Shown here: positions 47,171-57,713 of the stretch, in pieces
How the letters are laid out: the number at the start of each line of letters is the position of its first letter
Position numbering within the stretch: the first letter of the stretch is position 1
Made by a program: the position numbers and the translations under genes
From: Hydractinia symbiolongicarpus
Taxonomy: Eukaryota; Cnidaria; Hydrozoa; Anthoathecata; Hydractiniidae
Direction: 5' to 3'
DNA length: 64,000 nt
Assembly: GCF_029227915.1 (NCBI RefSeq)
Contig: NC_079884.1
Coordinates: 21,638,001-21,702,000 of the forward strand
The notes under the pieces: model-generated
Databases searched by the model: none
What the model was told of the DNA's origin: nothing
The model's input: the letters and a program-made list of their open reading frames with translations, nothing else

Positions 47171-47199
47171 ATTCTACCCCACTAAGTGTGGGGTAGAAT
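47171..47199. repeat. 12-bp perfect hairpin
   Basis: Arms 47171-47182 and 47188-47199 (ATTCTACCCCAC and its reverse complement), 5-nt loop. About 290 bp upstream of the acyltransferase start; function unknown. Confidence 0.7.
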
Positions 47200-47485
47200 G
47201 TATTTGTTTTTCCCTTGCTTAATACACAAATTATTTCAATTTATCTCAGAAATAGAAAGAATAATAACAAATTGTGAGAAGAAAATGTTCGCGGTTTGCG
47301 GTTACAAATTGCAACGGAAGTAGAACGTGACACAAAATCGGATTACAAAAAAGCGTTGTGATTACAAGTCGAATAATGTTTTGCCATCAAATAGCTATCC
47401 ATGATACGACAAAGATCGCTAGTTAAGATAAACAAGGGACGCCCAGTTTTACTGTTATTTAGATTGTTTTGGAACATTCTTCATA

Positions 47486-49107
47486 ATGAGTCAAACAAGA
47501 GATTTAGGAAGGGCAGAGAAAAAAAAAGTCCCGCCTCTTATTTGCAATGTTGTTGTACCAACTCTACTTTCCACGAAGTCCCCAATCAACACTGATTTGC
47601 TGAAGAAAGCTGTTTATCACTTTATTACAGTCCAACCAAATTTAAGTGCCGGTATAAAAGAAATTGATGGAATCTGGAAGTTTGTCCCGTTAAAACTAAT
47701 TGACAATTTCTTTGAGGTCCTACCAGATACCTGCGAGTGGAAAGATGTTTGTTTGAAGTATTCCAATGGATTTCTTCGTGAACCTTCAGAGTGTGAGTTT
47801 TATCCACCGTTAAAAGTATTTTTTATCAAGCAATCAATTGCATCAGCTTACTTTATCCCTGTTTACCTCCATTATGCCGCAGATGGTATTAATGGCATGT
47901 ACATGGTTCATGATATTCTGAAAAATTACACCAAACTGTGTAAAGGTGAAAAACTCGACGCTACATCATTTCCTCCACCACCATCTGTTGATGATATGGC
48001 TTTGTCTGGATTAACTGACTCAGATGACGAATTAAGGGAGAAATTTGAACTTCACCAAAGAGTTGCATGTAAATCATTAAATTTTTCATTTCCGTTTGAA
48101 GAAATAAGTGGAGCTGAAGCTCTTTATTATACAAGCACTGCGAATGAGTACGAAAATTTCTTAAGTGCTTGCCGCCACTATCAAGTGACTGTAGGAGCAG
48201 CTCTCACTGCCTCGTTGTTTTTTGGCTTCGGTGGCTACATGTTTCAAACTAAACCAGACTGCCCTGAAGAATTAAAAATTGGCATTAACATACCCATTAA
48301 TCTTAGAGATAGAGTTCCAAATAATATCGCAAGTAATTGCTGTAATTTGACTGTCACGCATTTTTTACTTGTCCGTCCTATTACAAAATTGACAAAATTT
48401 TGGGAGTTGGCTCGCCAAATCAGAGAGGTTTTGCTTGAAAAAATGAATGAGCAGCATAAATTTTATTTATTTGATTTTGGTTGCAACGAAGGTGTTTGCA
48501 GCTCAGAGGAGAGAAAAGATGCAAAAGAAAAGCATGGAGTGCCTTTTCATTCTTATGTGTCTAACATGAAAAGGTAAAAGTTATTTGCACGATAAAATTG
48601 ACCGTACAAACATTTTGTTGATAAGTAGTAGACTTTCAGCTTTGAGTTTGTGTTTATTTACAGAAGTTGAGAGATAATGCTCACCACAATTATCCTCTTG
48701 GTGTTCAAAAATACTGAAACCACTACTCTGGGTTTTTTCTTAAAAAAGTGATAAAAAAGTTTAGTCCTAAAAAGGCAACGGATACGTGAAAATAAAAAAT
48801 GCCAATGTTTTTAATTTTTATCGTGTATTTTGTTTTTTGTAGATTTCCTGGTCCCGTTGACTTTGGAGAATTTAGTGTTGAGTCTATCCACTGTGCTGGA
48901 GGAACGTGGTTAACAGGTCGGGATGTAATGGATTTTTTGATTTATTCAACAAACAAGTTCAATCTGTCTATTGTTCATCGAAAGGGAGTAAAGAACAAGA
49001 AGAGAGCTGAGCATGTTTTTGAATACGTGAAGCAAATTGTTGAGTCTGCTAGTAAGTGGAAGCAAGATAAGTCTTTGGAAAACTGTGCAAGAAATGTTAA
49101 CTTGTGA
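47486..49107 (+). CDS. CoA-dependent acyltransferase of the CAT/condensation fold
   Basis: Join 47486-48573 and 48843-49107: exon 1 ends ATGAAAAG|GTAAAA and exon 2 begins TTGTAG|ATTTCC, giving 450 aa. Residues 129-134 are HYAADG, the HxxxDG catalytic motif of chloramphenicol-acetyltransferase-like enzymes (His129 as base, Asp133 structural). Residues 369-373 are DFGEF, the DFG-type structural motif late in the fold. Also family-like: NVVVPT near the start, PNLSAGI, and INIPINLRDRV. No signal peptide or membrane span is obvious, so it is probably cytosolic. Alcohol O-acetyltransferase-like or wax-synthase-like roles are plausible, but the acceptor substrate cannot be read from sequence. The ATG has A at -3. 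A further upstream exon is possible. Confidence 0.8.
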
Positions 49108-49195
49108 CTCATTAACGTGATGTTGTTGTTTGTACGTTAAATTCCGACGAAGATCAAATTATGATTGATTTTGATAGATTTTGATAGATTCTTTA

Positions 49196-49201
49196 AATAA
49201 A
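49196..49201 (+). terminator. polyadenylation signal of the acyltransferase gene
   Basis: AATAAA about 90 bp after the stop codon. Confidence 0.55.
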
Positions 49202-49386
49202 TTTTAACGCCAAAATTTTGCAAATGTCTCTTCATAATTCAAATTCTTTCGCTACTTAACATAACGTTATAATTGATCAATATGATAATTTTTTTTAGTA
49301 AAGTTTCCCCCGCCATTATTTTAAACATATTTTGTCTAATATTGCAGAAAAAAAAAATTTGATCAATCTAGGGCAATTCTTTTCTA

Positions 49387-49581
49387 CAATCAGGGACAAA
49401 AAATGTGGCCAAACCATTGAAAATAGTGAAAATATTACCTGTAGCCCCCCTTCCCCCACTATCAGTGCTTTTTTGTGTGTCATGCACTGAATTTCGTTGA
49501 AACATTGATATAGGAAGGCAGGGGGACAGTTTCTGGATGATGAGCTTATATTTTCGTTGTTTGACCACATATCCCTGATTG
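49387..49581. mobile_element. MITE family C, copy 1 (TA target)
   Basis: 195 bp between TA dinucleotides. Ends CAATCAGGGA and TCCCTGATTG; the imperfect TIR extends through ATGTGGCCAAAC. Inner GCCCCCCTTCCCCCACT resembles the inner part of the copy at 53658-53859. A TA target suggests a Tc1/mariner-type source. Confidence 0.65.
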
Positions 49582-49594
49582 TAATAATCTTCGA

Positions 49595-50207
49595 ATGTTT
49601 GATCTCCCAGAATCAATGAGCACATTACGACGATTGGAAAAAATCGTTATATGCAAAATAAATTTATTTAAACGAATTACAATAATGCCTAAGGGTCAGT
49701 GTCCCAAAATAAAAGGGGCAATCTGTAATGTTCCAATAAAAGCTGATGAAATAAGCAATGTCTTATCAAGAGGAATGGATAATAATGGTGTAGTGCAAGT
49801 TGTGTTAAAGAAGAAACTCAATTTTAAATCTAACGTTTACTTAAAAGTCTGTAAGGCCATATGTTATTCGAGAAGTCCTTTATTATTTAAAACTAGTTAA
49901 CCCTCTTTATGCAAATATTGAAATTAATCTCACAAACATACCACCTTCTTGGATTAATTTAACATCTAAACATGAAACTAGAGAAAATGAAAATGAAATG
50001 GACATTGACTTTGCAATAGAAACATTTAGTGACGCCGCTTTCACGTTTATGAACACGTTGAAAGGAACTCCTGCATATTGGAAACGATTTCTTTATGAAG
50101 TTTTGGCTATGGTAACACAGCTAGGACTTCCAACGTTTTTTATGACTTTGTCTTGTGTAGATCTAAATTACTATCAACGAACCGAGATTCTTAACAGTAA
50201 TCCAGTT
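49595..50207 (+). pseudogene. Helentron N-terminal part
   Basis: 49595-49840 has the conserved MPKGQCPKIKGAICNVPI and LKKKLNFKSNVYLK. After a frameshift near 49860 the frame continues NPLYANIEINL, PAYWKRFLYEVLAMV, GLPTFFMTLSC and RTEILNSNPV. Between LSC and RTE the family usually has several tens of residues more, so a small deletion is likely. Confidence 0.75.
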
Positions 50208-50536
50208 TTTGAAGATATTATTTCGGTTTGTCTGTTCAGTATTCATATTACTATCATTTCTTGAACATGATAGTTTAGTAGGCGACGTTTCGGGAGATCC
50301 TTCTCCCAACACCGGGCAAAGTAAAATGATGTTGCGCATGTATTTATATAATTGCAGAGGATCGAAATTCATAAAAATTAACCAATGAGAAACGAGCTGA
50401 TAATTACAGTTAATTACGGTAATTAACATTTTCGGACCTGGATGTAGGTAACTACTTCTTCTGTAGGGCTGGTAACCAAATCTCAGGGAGTTAATACGAG
50501 ATGCTGTTTATATGTTTGTTACGTTCTACACTGTTG

Positions 50537-51480
50537 ACACTTTGGACGTCTGTCTGATGTGACTAATGCTGTTGTCTCGTGTGCTTGCATGTATATTTCT
50601 GCGACTACTGATGATGCAGGGCCTCCCATGGCAACTCCGTCTGTTTGAGTGTAGAAGTTCTTATTAAATAGATACCATGTTTTGGGTAGAACAAGTTCGA
50701 CCAAACGCAGAAAATCCGGTACTGGAATCTTTGTCGAATGCAGCATCGTTTTCGATAAGGTTTTTAATAATGTTTAAGGTGTCTTTTATGGGAACAATTG
50801 TGTAGAGTGATGTGATATCAAATGATACCATGCATTCGTCGTCTGCTATCTTTATTTCTCTGATGTATTCCGCAAATTCTTTTACGTTTTTGCTGTGGTC
50901 ACTTGCTGTAATTTGCTGAGGATGGAAGCAACAAACTTTGATAGGTTGTATAACGGTGTTCCAGTGCAGGAGACTATTGGTCGAATTGGATTTCCCTGTT
51001 TATGAATTTTTGGTAGTCCGTAAAATTGCGGTGGTGGTCCGTCACAAGGTTTCAGTCGGTAATACTGCTTATCGTCGAGGTATTCTTTTTTCTTCAACTC
51101 CATTAAGATGTTCATCGCTTCTCGTTTGATGACTTCTGTGGGATCTTTCTTGAGAAGTTGGTAAGGCCCGTTGTTGATGTGTTCGTTGTACTTGTTGATG
51201 TAGTCAAGTGTATTCATGATAACCGTTTTTCTCCCCTTGTCTGCTGGTAGGATTATGATACCTTGGTCCTTCTTTAGATTCTTCAATGACAGTCTTTCAG
51301 ATTTTTGCAAATTGTCCTTTGGTGTTTTGCTTTTCTGTAGCGTGAGGCTTACTTTAGCTCTTACTGTGTCTGCCTCTTCTTTTGGTAGATCTTTAATTGC
51401 CTCTTCCACTTTCACAACTATTTCTTTCTTTGGAACTAAAGCTGGTGTCATGCAGAAATTCATTCCTTTTGATTGAAGGT
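50537..51480 (-). pseudogene. Penelope RT, minus-strand left-arm copy, internally deleted
   Basis: 51463-50882 gives the N-terminal part: SLKNLKKDQGIIILPADKG, YGLPKIHKQGNPIRPI. 50746-50537 gives TQTDGVAMGGPASSVVAEI. A frame break lies near 50750-50880. After RRPK the rest of RT and the GIY-YIG domain are missing, and the sequence joins directly to the C-terminal end. It retains about 60 codons of N-terminus (before ILPADKG) that the right copy lacks. Confidence 0.75.
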
Positions 51481-51522
51481 TTGATATTATTGAAGATATT
51501 ATTTCGGTTTGTCTGTTCAGTA

Positions 51523-53169
51523 TTCATATACCTACCAGCAGACAAGGGGAGAACAACGGTTATCATGAATACACTTGACTACATCAACAAGTACAACGAA
51601 CACATCAACAACGGGCCTTACCAACTTCTCAAGAAAGATCCCACAGAAGTCATCAAACGAGAAGCGAGGAACATCTTAATGGAGTTGAAGAAAAAAGAAT
51701 ATCTCGACGATAAGCAGTGTTACCGACTGAAACCTTGTGACGGACCACCACCGCGATTTTACGGACTACCAAAAATTCATAAACAGGGAAATCCAATTCG
51801 ACCAATAGTCTCCTGCACTGGAACACCGTTATACAACCTATCAAAATTTGTTGCTTCCATCCTCAGCAAATTCACAGCAAGTGACCACAGCAAAAACTCA
51901 AAAGAATTTGCGGAATACATCAGAGAAATAAAGATAGCAGACGACGAATGCATGGTATCATTTGATGTCACATCACTCTACACAAATGTTCCCATAAAAG
52001 ACACCTTAAACATCATTAAAGACCTTATCGAAAACGATGCTGCATTCGGTGAAAAGACAAAGATTCCAGTACCGGATTTTCTACGTTTGGTCGAACTTGT
52101 TCTACCCAAAACATGGTATCTGTTTAATAAGAACTTCTACACTCAAACAGACGGAGTTGCCATGAGAGGCCCTGCATCATCAGTAGTCGCAGAAATATAC
52201 ATGCAAGCACACGAGACAACAGCATTAGTCACATCAGACAGACGTCCAAAGATTTGCAAAAAATTTGTTGACGACGTATTCGCCATAATCAAAAGATCTC
52301 ATCTAGAAGAGTTCCATGAACACATCAACGGCCTACATCGACAAATCAAATTCACTGTTGAGCTCGAACACGATGGAAGTATCGCTTTCCTGGACACATT
52401 GGTCAAACGCAAGAATGGTTCCATTTCAGTTTCAGTGTATCGTAAACCAACACACACTGACCAGTACCTTAACTTTGAATCAAACCATCAGAAATCTTGC
52501 AAAGAAAGTGTCATATCTTCATTACTGAATCGTGCCAACAGCGTAGTCAGTGACAAACAGGAGAGGAAAATAGAAATTCGACGTGTAAGAAATGCATTAA
52601 TTGCAAATGGATACAGTTATAAAGTCATCACGCAAGTAGAAAATAGAATGAAGAGAAGATGCAACGGAGACAACAAGGAAACATCAGAGGAATTTATCGC
52701 ATCAGCATTCCTACCTTTCGTACCAGGTACCAGCGAGATCCTTCGTCGAGTTTTAAGGCAACACAAGATCAAATGCATTCTTACCTCTAAAGATACCCTA
52801 AGAAGCACTTTGTCTAAACCTAAATACAAAATAAACCTGGAAGAACAAAGCAATGTTGTTTACGAAATCCCGTGTAAAGATTGTGATGCAGTGTATATAG
52901 GCGAAACAAATAGAAAGTTTAAGCAACGAGTACAAGAACATATGCACGCAGTGAGAAACGGAGATGTGAAGAAAAACGAAATTGCGGGCCACAGCTGGAG
53001 CAGAAGTCATCAGTTTAGTTGGGATGAGAAGAAAATCATTGACAGAGAATCCAGAACAACTGCCAGGAAGATTAAAGAAACCATCAACAGTGTAGAACGT
53101 AACAAACACATAAACAGCATCTCGTATCAACTCCCTGAGATTTGGTTACCAGCCCTACAGAAGAAGTAG
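51523..53169 (+). CDS. Penelope-like RT with GIY-YIG endonuclease, 5'-truncated
   Basis: An open frame of about 549 codons from LPADKGRTTVIMN to TAG at 53167-53169. RT motifs in order: YGLPKIHKQGNPIRPIVS, FDVTSLYTNVPI (motif A), QTDGVAMRGPASS (motif B; Arg where the left copy has Gly), CKKFVDDVFAI (catalytic DD), FLDTLV and YRKPTHTDQYL. The GIY-YIG domain near the C-terminus has VYEIPCKDCDAVYIGETNR...QRVQEH. Penelope enzymes prime at nicks made by this domain. The frame upstream to 51397 is antisense to the left copy and not real N-terminus. No frameshift, so this is a young insertion. Confidence 0.85.
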   Translation, partial: FIYLPADKGRTTVIMNTLDYINKYNEHINNGPYQLLKKDPTEVIKREARNILMELKKKEYLDDKQCYRLKPCDGPPPRFYGLPKIHKQGNPIRPIVSCTGTPLYNLSKFVASILSKFTASDHSKNSKEFAEYIREIKIADDECMVSFDVTSLYTNVPIKDTLNIIKDLIENDAAFGEKTKIPVPDFLRLVELVLPKTWYLFNKNFYTQTDGVAMRGPASSVVAEIYMQAHETTALVTSDRRPKICKKFVDDVFAIIKRSHLEEFHEHINGLHRQIKFTVELEHDGSIAFLDTLVKRKNGSISVSVYRKPTHTDQYLNFESNHQKSCKESVISSLLNRANSVVSDKQERKIEIRRVRNALIANGYSYKVITQVENRMKRRCNGDNKETSEEFIASAFLPFVPGTSEILRRVLRQHKIKCILTSKDTLRSTLSKPKYKINLEEQSNVVYEIPCKDCDAVYIGETNRKFKQRVQEHMHAVRNGDVKKNEIAGHSWSRSHQFSWDEKKIIDRESRTTARKIKETINSVERNKHINSISYQLPEIWLPALQKK

Positions 53170-53382
53170 TTACCTACATTCAGGTCCGAAAATGTTAATT
53201 ACCGTAATTAACTGTAATTAACAGCTCGTTTCTCATTGGTTAATTTTTATGAATTTTGATCCTCTACAATTATATAAATACATGCGCAACATCATTTTAC
53301 TTTGCCCGATGATGAGAGAAGGATCTCCCGAAACGTCGCCTACTAAACTATCATTTTCAAGAAATGATAAACTTTCCACAGT

Positions 53383-55058
53383 AGTAATCCAGTTCTTTTA
53401 GCAAGACATTTCCAATACCAAGTTGAGACCTTTTTTAAAACCATAGTTTTCAACGGACCGTTAGACATAGTAAACTACTACGCCATTATAGTTGAATTTC
53501 AGGTAAGAGGTAGCCCACACATCCACTCTTTATTATTAGAGGTTGTTAATGCACTGATTTTACGTAGCGATAATAAGAAAGAATATATTGCCTTTGTGGA
53601 TAACATAGTTAAATGCGCGCTTCCTAATAAAGAAGCAACCCAGTTCTTCACAATCTACAATCATGTTCATAATAGTTTTGGAAAAACCACTTCCCCCCTC
53701 CCCCCACTCTTCAGTGTTGGTTGGAGGTCTTTTCCAGAGTTGCCGGCAGTATTTTTGGGCACAAATCAACACAAAATCAACACTGACTGTAGGGGGAGAG
53801 GGGGAAACTCTGAAAAAAGCCTCAAAAGCCGTTTTTCCAATAATTTATGAACATGATTGTAGTTTCGACATATCAAACACATTATCATTCCAAATCTTGT
53901 CGTAAGTATAAAAACAAGAATTGTCGATACTCTTTCAGGAAATTTTTTACAGACCATACAATTGTCTCTGAGCCTTTACCTGAAAACACCTCTAAGGAAG
54001 AAAGGGAAACACAACTAAAGGAAAGGAAGACTATAATAGAAAAGTAAAAACTTACATAGATTCAAATTTGAATCCAAGATTAAACAATATTCTGCATCCA
54101 GATGAACCTAATTATACCGAACCAGGTACAATTGAAGAAATTCTTCAAAGTTCAGCCATTACAAAAGAAGAGTATGAAAACGCACTGAGCATATCTCCTG
54201 ATAGTGGATTTCTAATTCACTTTCGAAGGCTTCCAGATTCTTGTTTTATAAATAACTATTTTACCGAAGGTTTGATGGCATGGGAAGCCAACATAGACAT
54301 TCAACTTGTTTTTGATTATTAAAAAGCACTGTCTTACATGTGTGCTTATCTATCTGAAGCTGGAGACGAATCTTCAGAAGCGTTGAAAAAAGCAGCACCA
54401 CAAGCACTAGAAACTAGTGATTCGTTATTTGTAAAAATGAAATCAATTGCAAATGCTTATCGAAATGATCGCAAAATGTCAGTTGAACAAGCAGTTAGCT
54501 ATTATAATGCCAGAATAATGGCTACGAAAGACATTTCCTGTTGTAGCTTTTGCAAACAGTAACATTCCTGAGAAGAGATATAGGGTTTTTCGTAACGAGG
54601 AAGAGATTTTAAGTTTGCCACAAGGCAGTACTGATATTTTTAAGCCAAATATGTTGGATTTATACATGGATAGACCAGATCCAGAATGTAAAAAAAGGAG
54701 ATACCCTATGTTGAAACAAATGTGTTATGCTGAGTTCTTGTCAAGCTACTCTATGAAAATAAAACCAAAACTTGAAGATGAAAATGACAGCCAACCAGAA
54801 GTACTTGAGAAAATAATAGCTGATACTCACATGGAATTTCCTTATCCGAAAAATCTACCTCTTATGTCCTCAAAAGAAATGTTGTCTTTAGGAAAAGAAA
54901 AATGCGTTCTAAGGTACCATGTGCCTAGTCGAGAGAAAAATCCAGAAGGATATGCACATCATTTGCTCTTTATGTTTTATCCTTTTCGCCAGGAAGCAGA
55001 ATTGCTAAGCAAAAACTCTTACTACTCAGAGATATTATTGGAAAACGGTGTATTATAA
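53383..55058 (+). pseudogene. Helentron Rep (HUH) and central part
   Basis: Resumes SNPVLLARHFQYQVETFF directly after the Penelope insertion. The two-histidine HUH motif is in QVRGSPHIHSLL (His codons 53518-53520 and 53524-53526). After the MITE it continues YHSKSCRKYKN, FFTDHTIVSEPLP, then in other frames ISPDSGFLIHFRRLP, NYFTEGLMAWEANIDIQ, YMCAYLSEAG, and from 54615 the frame DRPDPECKKRRYPML, VLRYHVPSREKNPEGYAHH and LLFMFYPFR. Frame breaks occur near 54047, 54320 and 54520. The region usually holds catalytic Tyr residues; which survive is unclear. Confidence 0.75.
53658..53859. mobile_element. MITE family C, copy 2, inside the Helentron
   Basis: Ends CAATCATGTTCATAA and its exact reverse complement, a 15-bp TIR, flanked by TA (53656-53657 and 53860-53861). 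The inner CTTCCCCCCTCCCCCCACT links it to copy 1. It splits the Helentron coding frame, so it is younger. Confidence 0.75.
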
Positions 55059-55116
55059 ATTATAAATACAAATAATAATAATATGCGAACCATTCGGTAA
55101 ACTTGTTGAAGAAGCA

Positions 55117-56760
55117 ATGATAAATTTTTACACGAATGTAAATAATCTTGATTCCTTTGCTAAACAAGAAAATGACGATGTTTTTGATGAAATGAGTAAT
55201 ATAAATTACCATAGCAATGACAATGTTCCAAACGAAAACGAAAACGTGCCAGTTATTGGAAACACTTTTTCATCGGTTATTGATCCTGAAATTTCCGATG
55301 ATGAACTCCATGAAAAAATCCGAACATTAAACAAAACTCAAAGGCAAGTTTTTGAAGTTGTAAATGATTGGGTTAGAACTTACACAAAAAGCTTGGCATG
55401 TAACGCAGACCATAAAATTGAGCCAATTCACACAGGAAGTGCAGGTTGTGGAAAGTCACATTGGATAAAAACAAATTCTGACATGCTAAATAAAGCACTT
55501 TTTTATCGTGCAGGGGACTTAGAAAAAGATAAAACTCCTATTTTGGCGCACACTGGTGTTGCTGCTATTAATGTAGAGGGAAATAAAATAAATTCAGCCT
55601 TAGGTATACCAGTTGATAGACGTTTTACTAAAAACATTTCTAAGTGGAATGATAAAAAAGAGATGTATGTTGCGAAATGAACTTTCAGAGCTAAGCATTA
55701 TTGTAATAAACGAAATCTCAATGGTTTCAAACAAGCTGGTGTTGCTATTCAGCAACGGCTAACTGATATATTTGGATGCTCAGATGACTTTCCATTTGCA
55801 GGAATATCTGTTATAGCATGTGGGGATTTCTACCAACTCCCACCAATTCACGCAAGACCAATTTATGCAGACTATAAAGATGTACTGTTAAATGTTTCGC
55901 ATTGCTGGAAATATTTTAAGATTGCTAAACTAACAGAAGTTATGAGGCAGCGTGGTGATCAATGTTTAATTAAATTATTAAACAATATAACAGTAGGGAA
56001 ATTAGAAACGCGACACGAAGATTTACTGAAACCTAAATTTATTTTGCAAAATGACCCGAACTACCCCAAAGATGCGATTCATATCTTTGCTGAAAACCAA
56101 CGTGCCTCCGTACACAACAAAGATATCCTAAACAGTATAGCATTGGATGAAATAAATATCGAGGCCATTGACAAAATTCCAGAAAATATTCCTGTGTCAA
56201 TGGTTCAAAAAGTCTATAGCTGCAGTCAAATGGAGACAGGTGGACTAGCTTAAAACCTTCTTATAAAACTTAACGCGAGAGTCATGTTAACATCAAATAT
56301 CGACATATCAGATAAACTTATTAATGGACAGATTGGGACTGTTCATCATATAAAAACCGATGGATTAGGAAAAGTAACAAAAATATATTTGAAAAGGGAA
56401 GACAAAAGTACAGGAGTTAATAAAGCTATGAGAACAGATCCATATGTTATGCAAGAAAATGTTATTCCAATAAGCAGGATAGAAAAGGAAATCAAATTTA
56501 ATAAACAGAATCTAACTTAACCTACTATGAAACGAATGCAATTCCCACTAATGCTGTCATGGGCCTGTACTGTTCACAAGGTTTAAGGAAAAACGTTTAT
56601 TAAAATTGTTCTTTGTTTTGATTTAATAAAGCAACGAGCCTTTCACTCAGAACAAATCTATGTTGCATTAAGTCGAGTCACAAGTTTAGAGGGTTTATAC
56701 CTAACGGGGACATTTTCCAGATCAGCTATTAAATCAGACACACGAGCAACCGACCAATAC
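55117..56760 (+). pseudogene. Helentron PIF1-type helicase, broken
   Basis: 55117-55680 holds the Walker A motif (HTGSAGCGKSHW, about 55431-55463). Just after a frame break, IVINEISMVS is the Walker B region, with Asn where Asp is expected. 55760-56253 has ACGDFYQLPPI (motif III), LTEVMRQRGD and IHIFAENQRA. 56284-56520 has ARVMLTSNIDISDKLINGQI. 56560-56740 has SWACTVHK and QIYVALSRVTSLEGLYL (motifs V-VI). The helicase unwinds DNA during rolling-circle transposition. At least three breaks and the Walker B change mark it inactive. Confidence 0.8.
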
Positions 56761-56834
56761 AATTATATGCAAGCACACTCAAAATTGACATCGAAAGATA
56801 CTGGTGTAATTAGTGAAACCTTTATCATAGTAAT

Positions 56835-57065
56835 TTGCTTAATACAAGATCCTACAACAAACATAAAAATGATATTAAGTCCGACAACGTTCTTATGGAA
56901 AGTGATTTATTATGCCTAACAGAAACTCAGATACTATTTAATTCACTTATTGACCACATCTATGTCCATGAGAATGTGCTTACCACTTTTGAAGTCGATA
57001 CACTCGTCAAAAATGTATATTTTAGTGATCATGATGCAGTAAGGCTTAAACTTTCTCTGATATGA
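56835..57065 (+). pseudogene. Helentron endonuclease tail, internally deleted
   Basis: Begins NTRSYNKHKNDIKSDN and DLLCLTETQ, the start of an AP-endonuclease-like (EEP) domain, and jumps to DHIYVHENVLTTFEV and VYFSDHDAVRLKLSL, the end with the catalytic SDH. The roughly 150 residues between are missing. Ends with TGA at 57063-57065. Confidence 0.7.
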
Positions 57066-57069
57066 TGTT

Positions 57070-57700
57070 TACGAAATTTTTAAAAGGGTCACTTCAAATC
57101 AACTTCGTCCTCAGAACGAAAGGTATTTACGCTGGGATTAATTTATTGTTTTGTTTTTAAACTTATTAAACTTCGTTGCAGATAATATGTACCATATACT
57201 TATTATCTATGCTGATGGCGAAAATATTCAGGCCATCGGCTTCTTGTGCAAACTTAAACAAAACTTAAGCAATCTAAAAACCTAAATTATTTTGGTATCA
57301 CTAAGGTTAAATAGAAAAGGTTTTGTTTACACTCTGTCTTTGTGTAAAACATCACAAACCTATAAAATTTTCGGTCGACGATAATCTGCGACAAATTGCC
57401 ATGACAATAATCTTTAGTGTAAATGTTGGATAACTGAATGACTTTTTTAAGTCTCAATTTTTAGCACGTATGGCAAGTGTACAACAATATGAGATAACTC
57501 ATTCACATCCGATAAAAATTCGGGCAATGTTTATTTTTGAATACTTAATATTTAAAATGTTTAAAATGCTCATTAATACATGCAAAATTGATCCTTATTA
57601 ATTTTAAATAATTTGAATTCAAGTTATATTATCTATGCAAAAAATGAACATTGTAAAAGTTTAATGCGAAAAATACTTGTCATTCGGAAGGGAAATAAAT
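57070..57700. other. no gene recognised
   Basis: AT-rich gap between the Helentron and the transporter gene; should hold the latter's promoter and any 5' non-coding exon. Confidence 0.5.
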
Positions 57701-57713
57701 TAGCAGAGAAACG

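Larger units (their letters stand above)
50208..53382. mobile_element. Penelope-like element in giant inverted-repeat form
   Basis: Inserted in the Helentron at AGTAATCCAGTT, which is present on both sides (50196-50207 and 53383-53394), a 12-bp target duplication. Outer arms 50253-50536 and 53084-53368 are near-identical inverted repeats. Inner arms (about 50537-51245 and 51533-52250) carry the same RT coding region in opposite orientations. The right arm holds about 830 bp more (RT palm to GIY-YIG) that the left arm lacks. A 40-bp segment (GAAGATATTATTTCGG...) is also repeated directly at 50210 and 51490. Confidence 0.85.
49595..57065 (+). mobile_element. decayed Helentron (Rep/helicase/endonuclease Helitron)
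   Basis: A plus-strand polyprotein can be followed in order across many frame breaks: DUF6570-like N-terminus, Helitron_like_N with the HUH Rep motif, PIF1-type helicase, then an endonuclease/exonuclease/phosphatase tail. The tail distinguishes Helentron-type from canonical Helitrons. It is interrupted by a Penelope-like element (50208-53382) and a MITE (53658-53859). Helitrons move by rolling-circle replication started by the Rep nuclease. Terminal signals (TC or TT start, CTRR or hairpin end) could not be placed. Confidence 0.85.

Noticed and set aside
51397-51522. N-terminal 42 codons of the long Penelope frame
   Set aside because: This part is antisense to the left-arm copy; homology to Penelope RT starts only near 51530.
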